From Candidatus Blackburnbacteria bacterium RIFCSPHIGHO2_12_FULL_44_25 (GTDB taxonomy: Bacteria > Patescibacteriota > Microgenomatia > UBA8517 > UBA10165): a stretch of DNA of 42,046 nt. The notes under the pieces were generated by a model that was not told the origin of the DNA, did not search any database, and saw only the letters and a program-made list of their open reading frames with translations. Positions 33,643 through 42,046 of this stretch are shown here, piece by piece (within the stretch, counting starts at the first letter, position 1; each line of letters begins with the position of its first letter). Both the position numbers and the translations under genes were made by a program. Location of the stretch: NCBI GenBank assembly GCA_001816455.1, contig MHCB01000039.1, positions 1 through 42,046 on the forward strand. Direction: 5' to 3'.

Positions 33643-34014
33643 ATGAAATTCAAATCGCATAAAATACCAAGTACAAAACAAATGCAAAAATCCATCGATG
33701 ATTGGATTTTCCAAAGAAGGTATAGGCTTTTGATTTTTGTTTGTGTCATCCTTTTCGGCTTCGCAGCAAATTATATTCCATATATAAGCCTGTTATTGTC
33801 AAAGCCATATCTCTCTATCTTAATTCTTGTATGTCTTGCTCCTTTTATTCTTAAAGTAGAAGCGAAAATTTTATTCACTCTGGCGATAGGCGGTTTCTTA
33901 CTTGTGTTTCTTTTTTGGTTTTTGGGTCAAACGGAAGAAGCTGAAGTTTTAATAGAATATATTTTTATTCTTCTTCTTGCAGGCACAATTAGATCCTTTG
34001 TCGCCTCGGGGTAA
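33643..34014 (+). CDS. Small multi-membrane protein of unknown function
   Basis: The 123-residue protein is basic at the N-terminus and has about four hydrophobic segments (RLLIFVCVILFGFAANY, YLSILILVCLAPFIL, ILFTLAIGGFLLVFLF, IEYIFILLLAGTI). It starts seven bases after the stop of the large GT-C protein and is probably cotranscribed. No family is recognised; it could be a small partner of the large transferase. Its 3' end overlaps the convergent YfhO-like gene by 26 bases. Confidence 0.6.
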   Translation: MKFKSHKIPSTKQMQKSIDDWIFQRRYRLLIFVCVILFGFAANYIPYISLLLSKPYLSILILVCLAPFILKVEAKILFTLAIGGFLLVFLFWFLGQTEEAEVLIEYIFILLLAGTIRSFVASG

Positions 34015-35953
34015 GACAATCAAGCGCAAAGTATGACAACACTGCCAAGGCGAGTATGCCAACAGCTTTGCCCAATCTGTAGCTTTCGGGGTAATAGTAC
34101 AACTCCACAAATTGAGTATTTGGCTCAACCTTAACCTTCATCAACTTATTTCCAGCTTCCTCAATCTCAAGTCTTTTCCCATCAGCCCTTGCTTTCCAAC
34201 CAGAGCTCCGTGTTTCAGCAAAAACAATTTCTCCCGCCTTGTGTTTTGAAGCGTCGATAACAACATTGCCTGGCCTGTATTTAAGAATTGGAGCTTCAAT
34301 CTCCTTCGTAGCCCCGGCAACATAAAAGTAGGCCCTAGTTCTGAACTTTGTATTCTCAAAAATCAAATATTTTTCAAATTGAGCGACCTTGGTAAACTGC
34401 GGATCATTGAGCGTATATGGAGAAATAACATATTTGACGTTGGCCTCTCCAAGTATTGTGGCGATAGGTTGAATCTCTTGAAATTTATAGACTGAAGAAG
34501 GAGGAAGTGTCGAAGAATATTTATCCCAGAAAACCTGTGAAAGGGAGATGAAATTATCATAGTAATTTTTCTGATAAACAGTTGCATATCCCTCAATGGT
34601 TTGAAGGTTGTAGAGTGCAACATTCTTTTGAGAGAGACACCTCGTTGTGCAAAAGACACGAAAAAGCTCTGTGTCGCTTTTTAAAAACTCGTAAACTTTT
34701 TGCGGAACTTCTTCGTTCTTTATGATCGGTCGTTCAAGGCGTAACCAGGAGAGAATAAAGAGCTCTATTAAAGAGAGACTTCCTAGAGTTAACACAAGAT
34801 TCTTTCGTTTTGTTTTGCCAATTTTTTCAAGCCCAAAACCCGCTAGGAATACCACAACTAAAGCAATAACAAACCAGTTCCGTGTGGTTACACGGCTTAG
34901 GACATACCAATCGGAGGCCAAAAGTAAAGAATGAAACGGAGAAATATTGTTAAGACTTACAAAAACGATAATCACCACAAGCAAAGCCACAAGTGCTTTT
35001 AGCTTTTTCTCAAGTTTTAAAAATCCAACAAAAGCAAGGACTGTTATGAAAATTCCACACGCAATCCACTTCTCAGAATCAAGTGAGAAGATGAAATCTC
35101 TTCCCCCAAACACATGCGGGTAAACAGCCCTCACAAATTCGGTAATCCCCCGCCATATTGGATAGACATCCCTGTCTTTCAGAAGAATAAATCGGGTGGT
35201 TTGGGGAAGCCATTCAAGTTGCGGAAAAAGTGTTATAGCAATAAGTCCAATAGTTGCAAAGAGACCAAAGAATACGAACTTGAAGGTTCTCAAGCTCCGA
35301 GCTCGAGAATAAAACCAACACACAACAACAAACAAAAGCGATGTGGCAAGGGAGGGTGCAAATATAGTTGGGAACAAAAAGAAAAGCATGGATAGACTAA
35401 AAGACCAGACCAGCATCCAGTAGAAGTTGGGGGACTTAGCCAGCTTTGCACTAGCAAGTAAAACGAATGGAAGCCAAGCTATAGATGCAGCAAGGGTGAT
35501 ATGTCCAGCTTCAGCAAATCCTGCTGCTCTTGGAAAAGTAATATAAAAGAGTGCTGTGAAAATACTAGAAACCCTTGAGAAACCGAAACCCTTTCTAGCC
35601 GCCAAGTAAGCACCAACACCGGCTAGGAAAGTGTGAACCATAAACCATACAATAAACGCTGGATCGGTGGGTAAGACAAGAAAAATAGCATTTATTGGAT
35701 AAAAAAGAAGAGATTGGGGATCGGGCAAAAGGGGTGTCCCGGAAAAAAACATACTATTCCAAAAAGGTAAGGTACGGTCGCTAATCAAATGCTCGCTCTC
35801 AAAAAAGGCAATCGGCCAATAATACTCCTCAAGATCGTTTCCGCGACTAAGTAACACCGAAGGGTTTTTGATAACCGGAAGATATAAGAGCAGAGTTGCC
35901 AGAAAAATAAAAATAGCGATCCTAAAGTTGCCTTGACGCAAAAGCTTAAGCAT
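33989..35953 (-). CDS. YfhO-like membrane protein
   Basis: The 654-residue protein opens with a membrane helix and the YfhO-type loop RGNDLEEYYWPIAFF (D40), then LPFWNSMFFSGTPLLPDP and LLFYPINAIF, all characteristic of this family. About eleven more membrane segments follow, with the VLSRVTTRNWFVIAL segment near 350, an extracytoplasmic region (~430-620, EGYATVYQKNYYDNF, ISPYTL) and a closing helix (GILALAVLSYFALDCL). In Gram-positive bacteria YfhO-like proteins add sugars to lipoteichoic acids; here a GT-C transferase of envelope glycans is the likely role. It stands alone on the minus strand, divergent from the exported protein at 35973. Confidence 0.8.
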   Translation of the reverse strand: MLKLLRQGNFRIAIFIFLATLLLYLPVIKNPSVLLSRGNDLEEYYWPIAFFESEHLISDRTLPFWNSMFFSGTPLLPDPQSLLFYPINAIFLVLPTDPAFIVWFMVHTFLAGVGAYLAARKGFGFSRVSSIFTALFYITFPRAAGFAEAGHITLAASIAWLPFVLLASAKLAKSPNFYWMLVWSFSLSMLFFLFPTIFAPSLATSLLFVVVCWFYSRARSLRTFKFVFFGLFATIGLIAITLFPQLEWLPQTTRFILLKDRDVYPIWRGITEFVRAVYPHVFGGRDFIFSLDSEKWIACGIFITVLAFVGFLKLEKKLKALVALLVVIIVFVSLNNISPFHSLLLASDWYVLSRVTTRNWFVIALVVVFLAGFGLEKIGKTKRKNLVLTLGSLSLIELFILSWLRLERPIIKNEEVPQKVYEFLKSDTELFRVFCTTRCLSQKNVALYNLQTIEGYATVYQKNYYDNFISLSQVFWDKYSSTLPPSSVYKFQEIQPIATILGEANVKYVISPYTLNDPQFTKVAQFEKYLIFENTKFRTRAYFYVAGATKEIEAPILKYRPGNVVIDASKHKAGEIVFAETRSSGWKARADGKRLEIEEAGNKLMKVKVEPNTQFVELYYYPESYRLGKAVGILALAVLSYFALDCLTPRRQRI

Positions 35954-35972
35954 GTTAGCCTAATCATAACCA

Positions 35973-36464
35973 ATGCCCAGAAAGCTTTCCACAGCACTAG
36001 CTATTTGTCTGGTCCTAATTGGAACAACTTTTGCAAAAGCCCAAGCAACCGATGTTCAAAAGGAAAACACCAACCCAGGTGATGGGTTTGGTTTCATCGG
36101 AAAAAGGATCGGAGAAAAGTTTAAACTTTTCATCTATTCTCCATTCCCGAAAGCCAAAGAAAACCTTTATGAGGATTTAGTGAAAAGACGCCTGGCTGAA
36201 TTAAAATATGTCATCGAAAAGCCCGATATGGCGAATTTTGAAAAGGCTACGATTAGATATTCAACAACAGTCGGAACATGGGCTGAATACATCCAAAAAA
36301 AGAAACTTAACGACCAAAAACAATCCGCAGTAGAAACTCTATCAAGCCACCTCGGGGTTGTTGAAAAACTGATGACTAAATATGACCCAACAACAGCAGA
36401 GTGGAGATTTGTCAAGCACGATTTCGACTTTCTCAATATCTATATCTCCAAACTCGCCCAATAG
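35973..36464 (+). CDS. Exported protein of unknown function (DUF5667-like)
   Basis: The 163-residue protein starts with a clear signal peptide (KLSTALAICLVLIGTTFAKAQA, cleavage near AKA-QA at about residue 24). The rest is helical and charged: PGDGFGFIGKRIGEKFKLF, then AELKYVIEKPDMANF and a C-terminal LMTKYDPTTAEWRFV. The layout, a long helical hairpin with KxRLAEL-like stretches, resembles the DUF5667 proteins found in many CPR genomes, whose role is unknown. It lies directly before a small membrane protein and a giant GT-C protein. No Shine-Dalgarno site is seen, and the 19-base gap to the divergent YfhO-like gene must hold both promoters. Confidence 0.68.
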   Translation: MPRKLSTALAICLVLIGTTFAKAQATDVQKENTNPGDGFGFIGKRIGEKFKLFIYSPFPKAKENLYEDLVKRRLAELKYVIEKPDMANFEKATIRYSTTVGTWAEYIQKKKLNDQKQSAVETLSSHLGVVEKLMTKYDPTTAEWRFVKHDFDFLNIYISKLAQ

Positions 36465-36504
36465 CTTGTGCCACGATTTGTGAAGCTATACACTGGGAGA
36501 AACA

Positions 36505-36672
36505 GTGATTACAAGAGTATTGCTTACCACCTTCTTTTCTGGTCTCATTGTTGTTTCCACCCTGCTCCTAACAGACCATTACGGTTTTACAATAAAAATC
36601 AGCAACTACTTGTTCTGGGTTATCACTCTAGCTGTTACCCTAAAACTTCTAACGCATGAAAAAGATATTTAA
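36505..36672 (+). CDS. Small two-helix membrane protein (55 residues)
   Basis: A GTG at 36505, preceded by GGGAG with a five-base gap, opens a 55-codon frame with two hydrophobic helices (VLLTTFFSGLIVVSTLLL and YLFWVITLAVTLKLL) joined by a short TDHYGFTIKISN loop, ending in HEKDI. Its last 17 bases overlap the start of the giant GT-C gene at 36656, so translation of the two is probably coupled. A competing frame in the same place, 36468-36659, gives a Cys/His/Tyr-rich string without helices and is judged false. Function is unknown; it may be an assembly partner of the downstream transferase. Confidence 0.65.
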   Translation: MITRVLLTTFFSGLIVVSTLLLTDHYGFTIKISNYLFWVITLAVTLKLLTHEKDI

Positions 36673-39307
36673 AAAATTCCCCTCAAACGCAGATCTAGTG
36701 TTCTGGCTGGGACTTCTGGTTCCTACGGCGATAGTGTTCAAAGCGTTTTTCTTACCCGGCCCCTTGGCTCGGAACGATGCACCATACTTTTTCCCTGAGT
36801 ATCTAAGGACTTTTGTAGATATTCCTTATATTTGGACTTCATGGGGGGAGGAACTCGGACGGGTATCAAACGTCCTATGGATACACCCTCTAATGTTTTT
36901 AATGGGCGTGTTGTCAAACCTGGGTTTAGAAAGCGACGCTATCGTACGTATCCTTTTTTACTTCCCAGGGGTCATTCTTTCTTTAATTTCCCCCCTCATA
37001 TTTACTAGATACTTGGGCTACGGAAAGATCGTGCAGTTCTTTACAAGTCTTCTTTATGTGATAAACACCTACTTTGTTCTACTGGTGGACGGTGGACAGG
37101 TGGGTGTACTTCTTGCTTACGGGCTGTTTCCCTTATCGCTTCTTACTTTGTACAACCTATTCGCCAAACCCCAAACCTCTTCTTTTTACCAAGCACTGGT
37201 AACCTTTACCGTTATCGGTGCCGCAGATATGCGTATTGCCATAATCTCCTTGTTTGTAGCTCTCCTGTGGATCAGCGCAGAGTATCTAACAGGCCAAAGA
37301 ACATTAGAAAAGAAAGGTTATATTACCGCGCTCTTATTTGGCTTAGCAGTTTTGGGGATCAATATGTACTGGCTTTTACCGACCTTTACCCTTCTATCAC
37401 AAGACGGCCCCAGTGGAGGCGGTGCTCTTCAACTGAATTCTCTTCTAAACAGCCTTTTCTTGTTTCAACCGCACTGGTATCTTAATCAATTTGGGAAAGT
37501 TTCACCGCCATATTTCTATTTCATAGGCCTTCCATTGCTAATTTTCGGAGGCCTCTGGCGCACGCAAAAAGACAAAAGACCATACATATACACTTTCTGT
37601 TTTTTAGTTGTTGCCTTTCTGGCAAAAGGCGAAGCACCCCCTTTGGGTTTCTTTTACGAATGGGCCACCAGTCACCTTCCGCTTGGAGTGGCCTTCCGAG
37701 ACTCAACGAAATTTTTCATCCCACTTATTCTTTTTGGGGGAATTCTTCTGGGGCTAAACGTTGAAAGGCTGAGGCTCAAGAAAATAGCTGTGGGACTAGT
37801 ATATCTCTATGTGATCGCGCTTATTTGGCCTCCCATTTTCGGAAAGCTAAACGGAGTCTTAGCCGGCCACAGAATAGACCCAAGTTTTCAAAAAATTAAC
37901 AACCTTATAAGAAACCAGCCGGGCTTTTTCAGAACTGCCTACTTCCCCGAGCATGATCCATACTCTATTCACACGACAGAGAAGCAAATAGTAGATGCTA
38001 AAATACTAGCAAACAAAAGACCATTTGCGAGTTTAAACGCTGGAACATTTGACCGATTTAATTTTCTCCATGACACAGAATATCTAGACTGGCTTGATGT
38101 TTTTGGTATACGATACCTCGTTCTATCTGGAGATCCCAGAAAGCCTTTTCTGACCCAAGAAGAACAATATGATTGGGATAGTCTCAAAAATCTTTTAGAT
38201 TCGACCAAAGAACTCCAGAAGGTCGATATAGGCACAAACATTAACATATACCAGTCCCCGAATAATATGCCACGCATTTTTGGAGCCAAGAAGTTGTTTG
38301 TCGTTGTGGGAGGAGACGACATATACACTTCTCTTAAGAAAAAGGAGGAAAGGTTCTCACCCAAAAATCAACCGTTTATTTTTACAGAAGACGGCAAATG
38401 GGACCCGGAAAGATTAACTGAAGTAAAACCGGAGTCGGTTGTTTTGATTTTAAACAACAAAAAAGAACAGGACTTTGTCTTGTCTCTTCTACAACGATAT
38501 TTCATTTCGCCTGAGCAAGAAAATAACCAGTGGGCCCTACGATCCTCAAGCGAATATCTGGAATGGAAATATGAATTGTTAAAAAACGGTATCGAAACAA
38601 AAGAATTTGATTACAATCTGGGGGTCGCTTTTTCAACCAACAAAGGAGAGAAACTTATATTTAGTATGGACCTACCATCCGGGGAATATGTTCTGGCAGT
38701 AAGAAGTTTGGTAAAATCCACGGACGATTCCCTGAATGGCACACTCGGTGACATTACAGTCGAAATAAAACACGCGTCTCCAGGAAAATTCAACTGGACC
38801 ATAAAAGAAAACATGAACCTTTTGAAAGGCAAACACACGTTGACCCTAGAAAACACCGGCGGAACCCATGTTGTCAATGCGGTAGCCTTAATACCCAAAG
38901 CCGAATGGAATAATGCCTGGAATTTAGAAAAAAGTATGACGGATAAAATTTCAACTGTTTCAGTAGAAGGAGGCACGTGGGATAACCAAGAGGATATAGC
39001 CGATTCTCCGTGGGTACCGGTGAACCTCAACTTTAAAAATCCCACAGAATATACTGTGGGAATCCCAACGGATGTCAACTGGATCACTTTTACCGACAGC
39101 TTCAATGCGGGATGGAGTATAAACGAAGACACTAAAACAGCAGCATACCCATTCTACTCAACCTTTAACGGTTTTTATGTTCCGAAGGAAGGATTTGTGA
39201 CACTTAAATTTGAAGGACAAAAATTTGTTCAGCGAGGGCTGTACTTCTCCGCAGGAACCATGCTCTTATTGGCAGGTCTATACACATGGAAAAGATTAAG
39301 AAAATAA
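36656..39307 (+). CDS. Large GT-C/arabinofuranosyltransferase-like membrane protein
   Basis: The 883-residue protein has the first outer loop PGPLARNDAPYFFPEYL (D41 at the GT-C acid position), around twelve membrane segments to ~390, including the LPLGVAFRDSTKFFIPLI segment also seen in modified form in 30129-33635 and 33989-35953. A long extracytoplasmic part follows (~400-855), with an all-beta stretch (SGEYVLAVRSLV, GDITVEIKH, LKGKHTLTLENTGG) resembling a carbohydrate-binding sandwich, then a closing helix (GLYFSAGTMLLLAGLYTW). It probably transfers lipid-linked sugars to an envelope polymer. It is flanked by the 55-residue membrane protein and the flippase, overlapping both, in one operon. 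Confidence 0.68.
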   Translation: MKKIFKKFPSNADLVFWLGLLVPTAIVFKAFFLPGPLARNDAPYFFPEYLRTFVDIPYIWTSWGEELGRVSNVLWIHPLMFLMGVLSNLGLESDAIVRILFYFPGVILSLISPLIFTRYLGYGKIVQFFTSLLYVINTYFVLLVDGGQVGVLLAYGLFPLSLLTLYNLFAKPQTSSFYQALVTFTVIGAADMRIAIISLFVALLWISAEYLTGQRTLEKKGYITALLFGLAVLGINMYWLLPTFTLLSQDGPSGGGALQLNSLLNSLFLFQPHWYLNQFGKVSPPYFYFIGLPLLIFGGLWRTQKDKRPYIYTFCFLVVAFLAKGEAPPLGFFYEWATSHLPLGVAFRDSTKFFIPLILFGGILLGLNVERLRLKKIAVGLVYLYVIALIWPPIFGKLNGVLAGHRIDPSFQKINNLIRNQPGFFRTAYFPEHDPYSIHTTEKQIVDAKILANKRPFASLNAGTFDRFNFLHDTEYLDWLDVFGIRYLVLSGDPRKPFLTQEEQYDWDSLKNLLDSTKELQKVDIGTNINIYQSPNNMPRIFGAKKLFVVVGGDDIYTSLKKKEERFSPKNQPFIFTEDGKWDPERLTEVKPESVVLILNNKKEQDFVLSLLQRYFISPEQENNQWALRSSSEYLEWKYELLKNGIETKEFDYNLGVAFSTNKGEKLIFSMDLPSGEYVLAVRSLVKSTDDSLNGTLGDITVEIKHASPGKFNWTIKENMNLLKGKHTLTLENTGGTHVVNAVALIPKAEWNNAWNLEKSMTDKISTVSVEGGTWDNQEDIADSPWVPVNLNFKNPTEYTVGIPTDVNWITFTDSFNAGWSINEDTKTAAYPFYSTFNGFYVPKEGFVTLKFEGQKFVQRGLYFSAGTMLLLAGLYTWKRLRK

Positions 39308-40554
39308 TTTTCTCAAGCACTCTAAAAAATACCTCAGTCTTACTGCTAGGTAATGTTGTAACGTCGGTCTTGGCCATTATTTTTACCTTGTTTACGGCAC
39401 GTGGCCTAGAACCGGCAGGATGGGGGATAGTCGCCGCGGCCATTAGCGTAATAACAATCGGAGAGGCAATTGGAGATTTGGGTCTGACCTCAAGTCTTTA
39501 CCATTTTGTCACTCGGAACATAGCCAAAGGAAAAAAAAGAACTGCGCAGAATTTCAAACAAGCTCTATTTTGGATCAGACTAGCGTCAGTAAGCCTGATC
39601 CTACTCATATTTACATTATTCGCTCCGCTTATTTCTCCACTCCTCTTTAAGGAAAGTGATTGGTTTTTAAGCTTCAGTAGTGGTTTAGGAATCGCGGCCT
39701 ATCTACTACTTGAGTTCCAAACAACAATTTTCCAGGCTGAACATAAATGGAAACTAGCAGCATCTTTTATTGCATTTGTTAACCTTATACGGTTAATTGG
39801 AGTACTTGCCCTCTATTTCTCCTCAAAGTTGACAATAGGCACCTCCCTTTGGATGTGTTCTCTAGCTCCCTTAATAACACTCGGTCTCACGCTTTACTGG
39901 GAACCAATTCGATTCACTTCCGTAAAAAATTGGCAAAAAGTGGTTAAAAGTGTATTTCGGTTCTCAGGCTGGCTTGGCTTAAACCGCGCAGCGGGGGCAA
40001 CGGCAGCTCGACTTGATATTCTCATAATCCTCTCCTTAGTGGGAGCCTATGAAGCAGGTCTTTTTAGTGCGGCCAAACAACTTGCAGTGGGAGTACCGAT
40101 GATAATTGGAAGTATTGCAGCAGTATTGGCGCCCCGATTCTCCACGCTAACTGAGAAGAGTTTACTCGATTATTTCAAAAAAACCATTTTTCTTAGTCTC
40201 GGCTTAAGTTTTGGCATCTTACTGGGAATCTTCATTTCTCCCTTTGTAATTTCTTTGTTCGGACCAAAATACCAGGAATCGACCTTAATTCTACAATGGC
40301 TACTAGTAGGGTTTATTCCATTTGCTATCGCAACCCCAGCAGTTAATCTCTTAATCTATGCATTCCACAAACCCAAAATTATTGGTCTTCTCTCCCTCTT
40401 CCAAATCCCGATAGTATGGGCACTTAACGTGTTCTTAATTCCCCAGATCGGTGCATGGGGCGCGGTAGTGGTGCACATAATCTGGAACCTCTCCACACTT
40501 ATTGTCGCCTATCTTTTTGTCGGCTATTATCTTAGCAAATGGAAAAAACATTAA
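39286..40554 (+). CDS. Wzx-type polysaccharide flippase
   Basis: The 422-residue protein has about twelve membrane helices and starts with the usual polysaccharide-transporter pattern: SSTLKNTSVLLLGNVVTSV, then ARGLEPAGWGIVAAAIS and the SSLYHFVTR loop. Family members flip undecaprenyl-linked oligosaccharides across the cytoplasmic membrane, handing them to outer-face polymerases and transferases such as the GT-C proteins here. It overlaps the upstream transferase by 22 bases and the downstream GT2 by 16, so the four genes 36505-41399 appear cotranscribed. No other flippase or ABC exporter is seen in the window. Confidence 0.87.
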   Translation: MEKIKKIIFSSTLKNTSVLLLGNVVTSVLAIIFTLFTARGLEPAGWGIVAAAISVITIGEAIGDLGLTSSLYHFVTRNIAKGKKRTAQNFKQALFWIRLASVSLILLIFTLFAPLISPLLFKESDWFLSFSSGLGIAAYLLLEFQTTIFQAEHKWKLAASFIAFVNLIRLIGVLALYFSSKLTIGTSLWMCSLAPLITLGLTLYWEPIRFTSVKNWQKVVKSVFRFSGWLGLNRAAGATAARLDILIILSLVGAYEAGLFSAAKQLAVGVPMIIGSIAAVLAPRFSTLTEKSLLDYFKKTIFLSLGLSFGILLGIFISPFVISLFGPKYQESTLILQWLLVGFIPFAIATPAVNLLIYAFHKPKIIGLLSLFQIPIVWALNVFLIPQIGAWGAVVVHIIWNLSTLIVAYLFVGYYLSKWKKH

Positions 40555-41399
40555 CAAAAAAAACCATCACAGCCCACACATTAGTCAAAAATGAGGCCAG
40601 ATACGTTTGGTTTGCTGTTATGTCGGTAATCCAGCACGTTGATCAGGTTTTGCTGTGGGACACGGGCAGTACTGATGAAACTCTTGAGATTATAAATGAG
40701 ATTCGTAAATCCCCCGAAGGGAAGAAAGTATGCATTAAAAAGGTTAAGGAGGTTACAGCCGAAACATTTCCCCAAGTTCGGCAATGTATGCTCGATGAAA
40801 CAAAAACAGACTGGATATTAATGGTAGATGGAGACGAGGTCTGGTGGGAGGACTCAGTTTTAAAGGTTGTCGATCTCATAAACAGCAAAGGTAGCTCGAT
40901 TGAATCAATCGTAGTCCCAACTGTTAATTTAGTGGGAGACATCTACCACTATCAAGACAACACCTCTGGGATGTATGAGTTGGCTGGAAGAAAAGGACAC
41001 CTCAACTTACGTGGAGTAAACAGGAAAATACCCGGCCTTCATTCCTCTGGCGTGCACGGTCAATGGGGATGGGCAGATGGGGATAACAAGATGATTCAAA
41101 ATAGAAACCCCCAAAGGATAGTCTACACAGAGGCACCATATTTACATGCCACAAATGTACCGCGAGCCGGCAGTTTCGAAAAGGAAGCCGATGTCCCCAA
41201 GCGTTCCCTGAAGAAAAAGTATGAACTGGGAAACGAATTTCCATTAGATTATTACTACCCCGAAGTTTTTTTTAGACCAAAACCAGAAATAGTCCCCACG
41301 CCTTGGGTAACAGTTGGTTCTAAATTCAAGTTTATGGCCACCATCCAAACCCCCCTAAGGAGGATTAAAAGAAAGTTTGTCAAAAAGGTGGGATATTGA
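40539..41399 (+). CDS. Glycosyltransferase family 2
   Basis: The 286-residue GT-A enzyme has the SunS/WaaE-like pattern of GT2: ITAHTLVKNEARYVWFAV, LLWDTGSTDETLEI (38-51), RQCMLDETKTDWILMVDGDEVWW with DGD at 97-99 binding the metal. Later HATNVPRAGSFEKE holds a possible acceptor or base residue. The C-terminus is basic and may lie along the membrane. It shares an operon with the flippase (16-base overlap) and a downstream methyltransferase whose ATG overlaps its TGA by one base. The donor sugar is not determined. Confidence 0.87.
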   Translation: MEKTLTKKTITAHTLVKNEARYVWFAVMSVIQHVDQVLLWDTGSTDETLEIINEIRKSPEGKKVCIKKVKEVTAETFPQVRQCMLDETKTDWILMVDGDEVWWEDSVLKVVDLINSKGSSIESIVVPTVNLVGDIYHYQDNTSGMYELAGRKGHLNLRGVNRKIPGLHSSGVHGQWGWADGDNKMIQNRNPQRIVYTEAPYLHATNVPRAGSFEKEADVPKRSLKKKYELGNEFPLDYYYPEVFFRPKPEIVPTPWVTVGSKFKFMATIQTPLRRIKRKFVKKVGY

Positions 41400-42046
41400 T
41401 GACACAAGCAAAAAGCTACCACAGGGACGAGGTTTACCTTAGGAATCAAGAATTATTCGAAAATATTTTTAAGGTTACTTTTAAAAGAGTTTTAAAATAC
41501 AAGAAAAAAGGGAAAGTACTAGAGATTGGATCATCAACAGGGGTCTTGCTAAATTTATTCCGTAGGGATGGCTGGATTGCTCAAGGTGTCGAGCCATCGG
41601 ACAAGTCTGCCGCTTACGCGATAAAGATTGGCATTCCAACCATCAAAGAAAAATTTGAAAATGCCAAAATTAAAGAAAAATTTGATGTTGTAATTCTGAA
41701 CCACGTACTTGAACACCTCGAGCAGCCAGAAAAAGTTTTACAGAAAATACATAGCCTGCTTAATAAGAGGGGAATTATTGCAATTAATGTTCCCAACGCA
41801 GGTAGCCTTTCTGCCAAAATTTACGGAGCTTCTTGGAAATATGTCTTACCAGATGAACATCTTTGGCAATTTACTGAAAAAGCCCTAAAGTCTTTATTGG
41901 AGAAAAACGGGTTCTCTGTGCTTTCTTGGGAGGCAAAATCTGGAATTTGGGAATTTGACAACCCAATCCTAGAACTTTGGCAAAGTTTTTTTGGTATAAA
42001 AAAACGATTTCTTACAAACATCATAACAGCCCTACCCACCCTTATT
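41399..42046 (+). CDS. Class I SAM-dependent methyltransferase, N-terminal part (runs off the window)
   Basis: From the ATG at 41399 there are 216 open codons to the window edge. They contain the SAM motif VLEIGSSTGVLLNLF, the acidic residue of GVEPS, FDVVILNHVLEHLEQPEKVL and GIIAINVPNAGS, then a DEHLWQFTEKALKSLL segment, the typical Methyltransf_23 order also seen in 2697-3590 but without the zinc ribbon. Motif I has SST where GCG or GTG is usual, which still fits the loop. An AAGGTGGG (41385-41392) six bases upstream is an acceptable ribosome-binding site. It is the last visible gene of the flippase operon. Confidence 0.82.
   Translation, partial: MTQAKSYHRDEVYLRNQELFENIFKVTFKRVLKYKKKGKVLEIGSSTGVLLNLFRRDGWIAQGVEPSDKSAAYAIKIGIPTIKEKFENAKIKEKFDVVILNHVLEHLEQPEKVLQKIHSLLNKRGIIAINVPNAGSLSAKIYGASWKYVLPDEHLWQFTEKALKSLLEKNGFSVLSWEAKSGIWEFDNPILELWQSFFGIKKRFLTNIITALPTLI

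Noticed and set aside
36468-36659. A 63-codon frame starting at GTG 36468
   Set aside because: Its product is rich in His, Cys, Tyr and Pro with no recognisable fold, and it overlaps a frame (36505-36672) that has a ribosome-binding site and two clean membrane helices.
1-42046. Alternative genetic code (UGA as Gly) as in some CPR groups
   Set aside because: TGA ends many of the genes at the expected place, for example 189-191, 2698-2700 and 41397-41399, and no gene needs read-through.

Overview
The window is AT-rich (coding regions roughly 35-40% G+C by eye), extremely gene-dense, uses the standard genetic code, starts many genes at GTG or TTG, and carries mostly cell-surface glycan genes with very few Shine-Dalgarno sites. 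Together with the many multi-membrane glycosyltransferases, this suggests a Candidate Phyla Radiation (Patescibacteria) genome, possibly Microgenomates. That placement is inferred from gene style, not from a marker gene; there is no rRNA, tRNA, CRISPR array, transposase or ribosomal-protein gene here.

Layout. 1-4727: FkbM methyltransferase (partial) and a GMC-type oxidoreductase (minus), then a CgeB-like glycosyltransferase and a zinc-ribbon methyltransferase (plus), then a GT4 (minus). 4782-8993: GT2, asparagine synthase and a GT-C-like membrane protein. 9000-9872: a second FkbM methyltransferase (minus). 9949-12860: a five-gene run of HAD phosphatase, two tandem BcbE-like nucleotidyltransferases, a HIT protein and a cupin, which looks like a pathway for making an activated sugar or similar surface unit. 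12840-16231: an island unlike its surroundings, with a 2H phosphoesterase, a PaaX/Cas2-like regulator bracketed by two related palindromes, a glycerophosphodiester phosphodiesterase and a conspicuously GC-rich inositol-monophosphatase-family gene with its own promoter and terminator. 16422-27741: a chain of GT-C-like membrane proteins, two of them with extracytoplasmic discoidin (F5/8 type C) domains, interleaved with a methyltransferase and two GT2 enzymes. 27731-30075: a zinc-ribbon nucleotide-sugar epimerase and a GT4 (minus). 30129-42046: three very large YfhO/arabinofuranosyltransferase-like membrane proteins, small membrane and exported proteins, a Wzx-type flippase, a GT2 and a partial methyltransferase.

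How it fits together. Cytoplasmic enzymes make and activate sugars (HAD, nucleotidyltransferases, epimerase), GT2/GT4/CgeB-like transferases build lipid-linked glycans, methyltransferases and AsnB may decorate them, the flippase exports them, and the GT-C and YfhO-like proteins transfer further sugars on the outer face of the membrane.

The most unusual signal is the 593-bp unit at 13620-14212: one wHTH plus Cas2-fold gene, an imperfect 34-bp palindrome lying across its predicted promoter, and a perfect 32-bp palindrome starting at its stop codon, both centred on ACGATCGT. Several genes also have predicted transcription starts within a few bases of the start codon, suggesting common leaderless translation.
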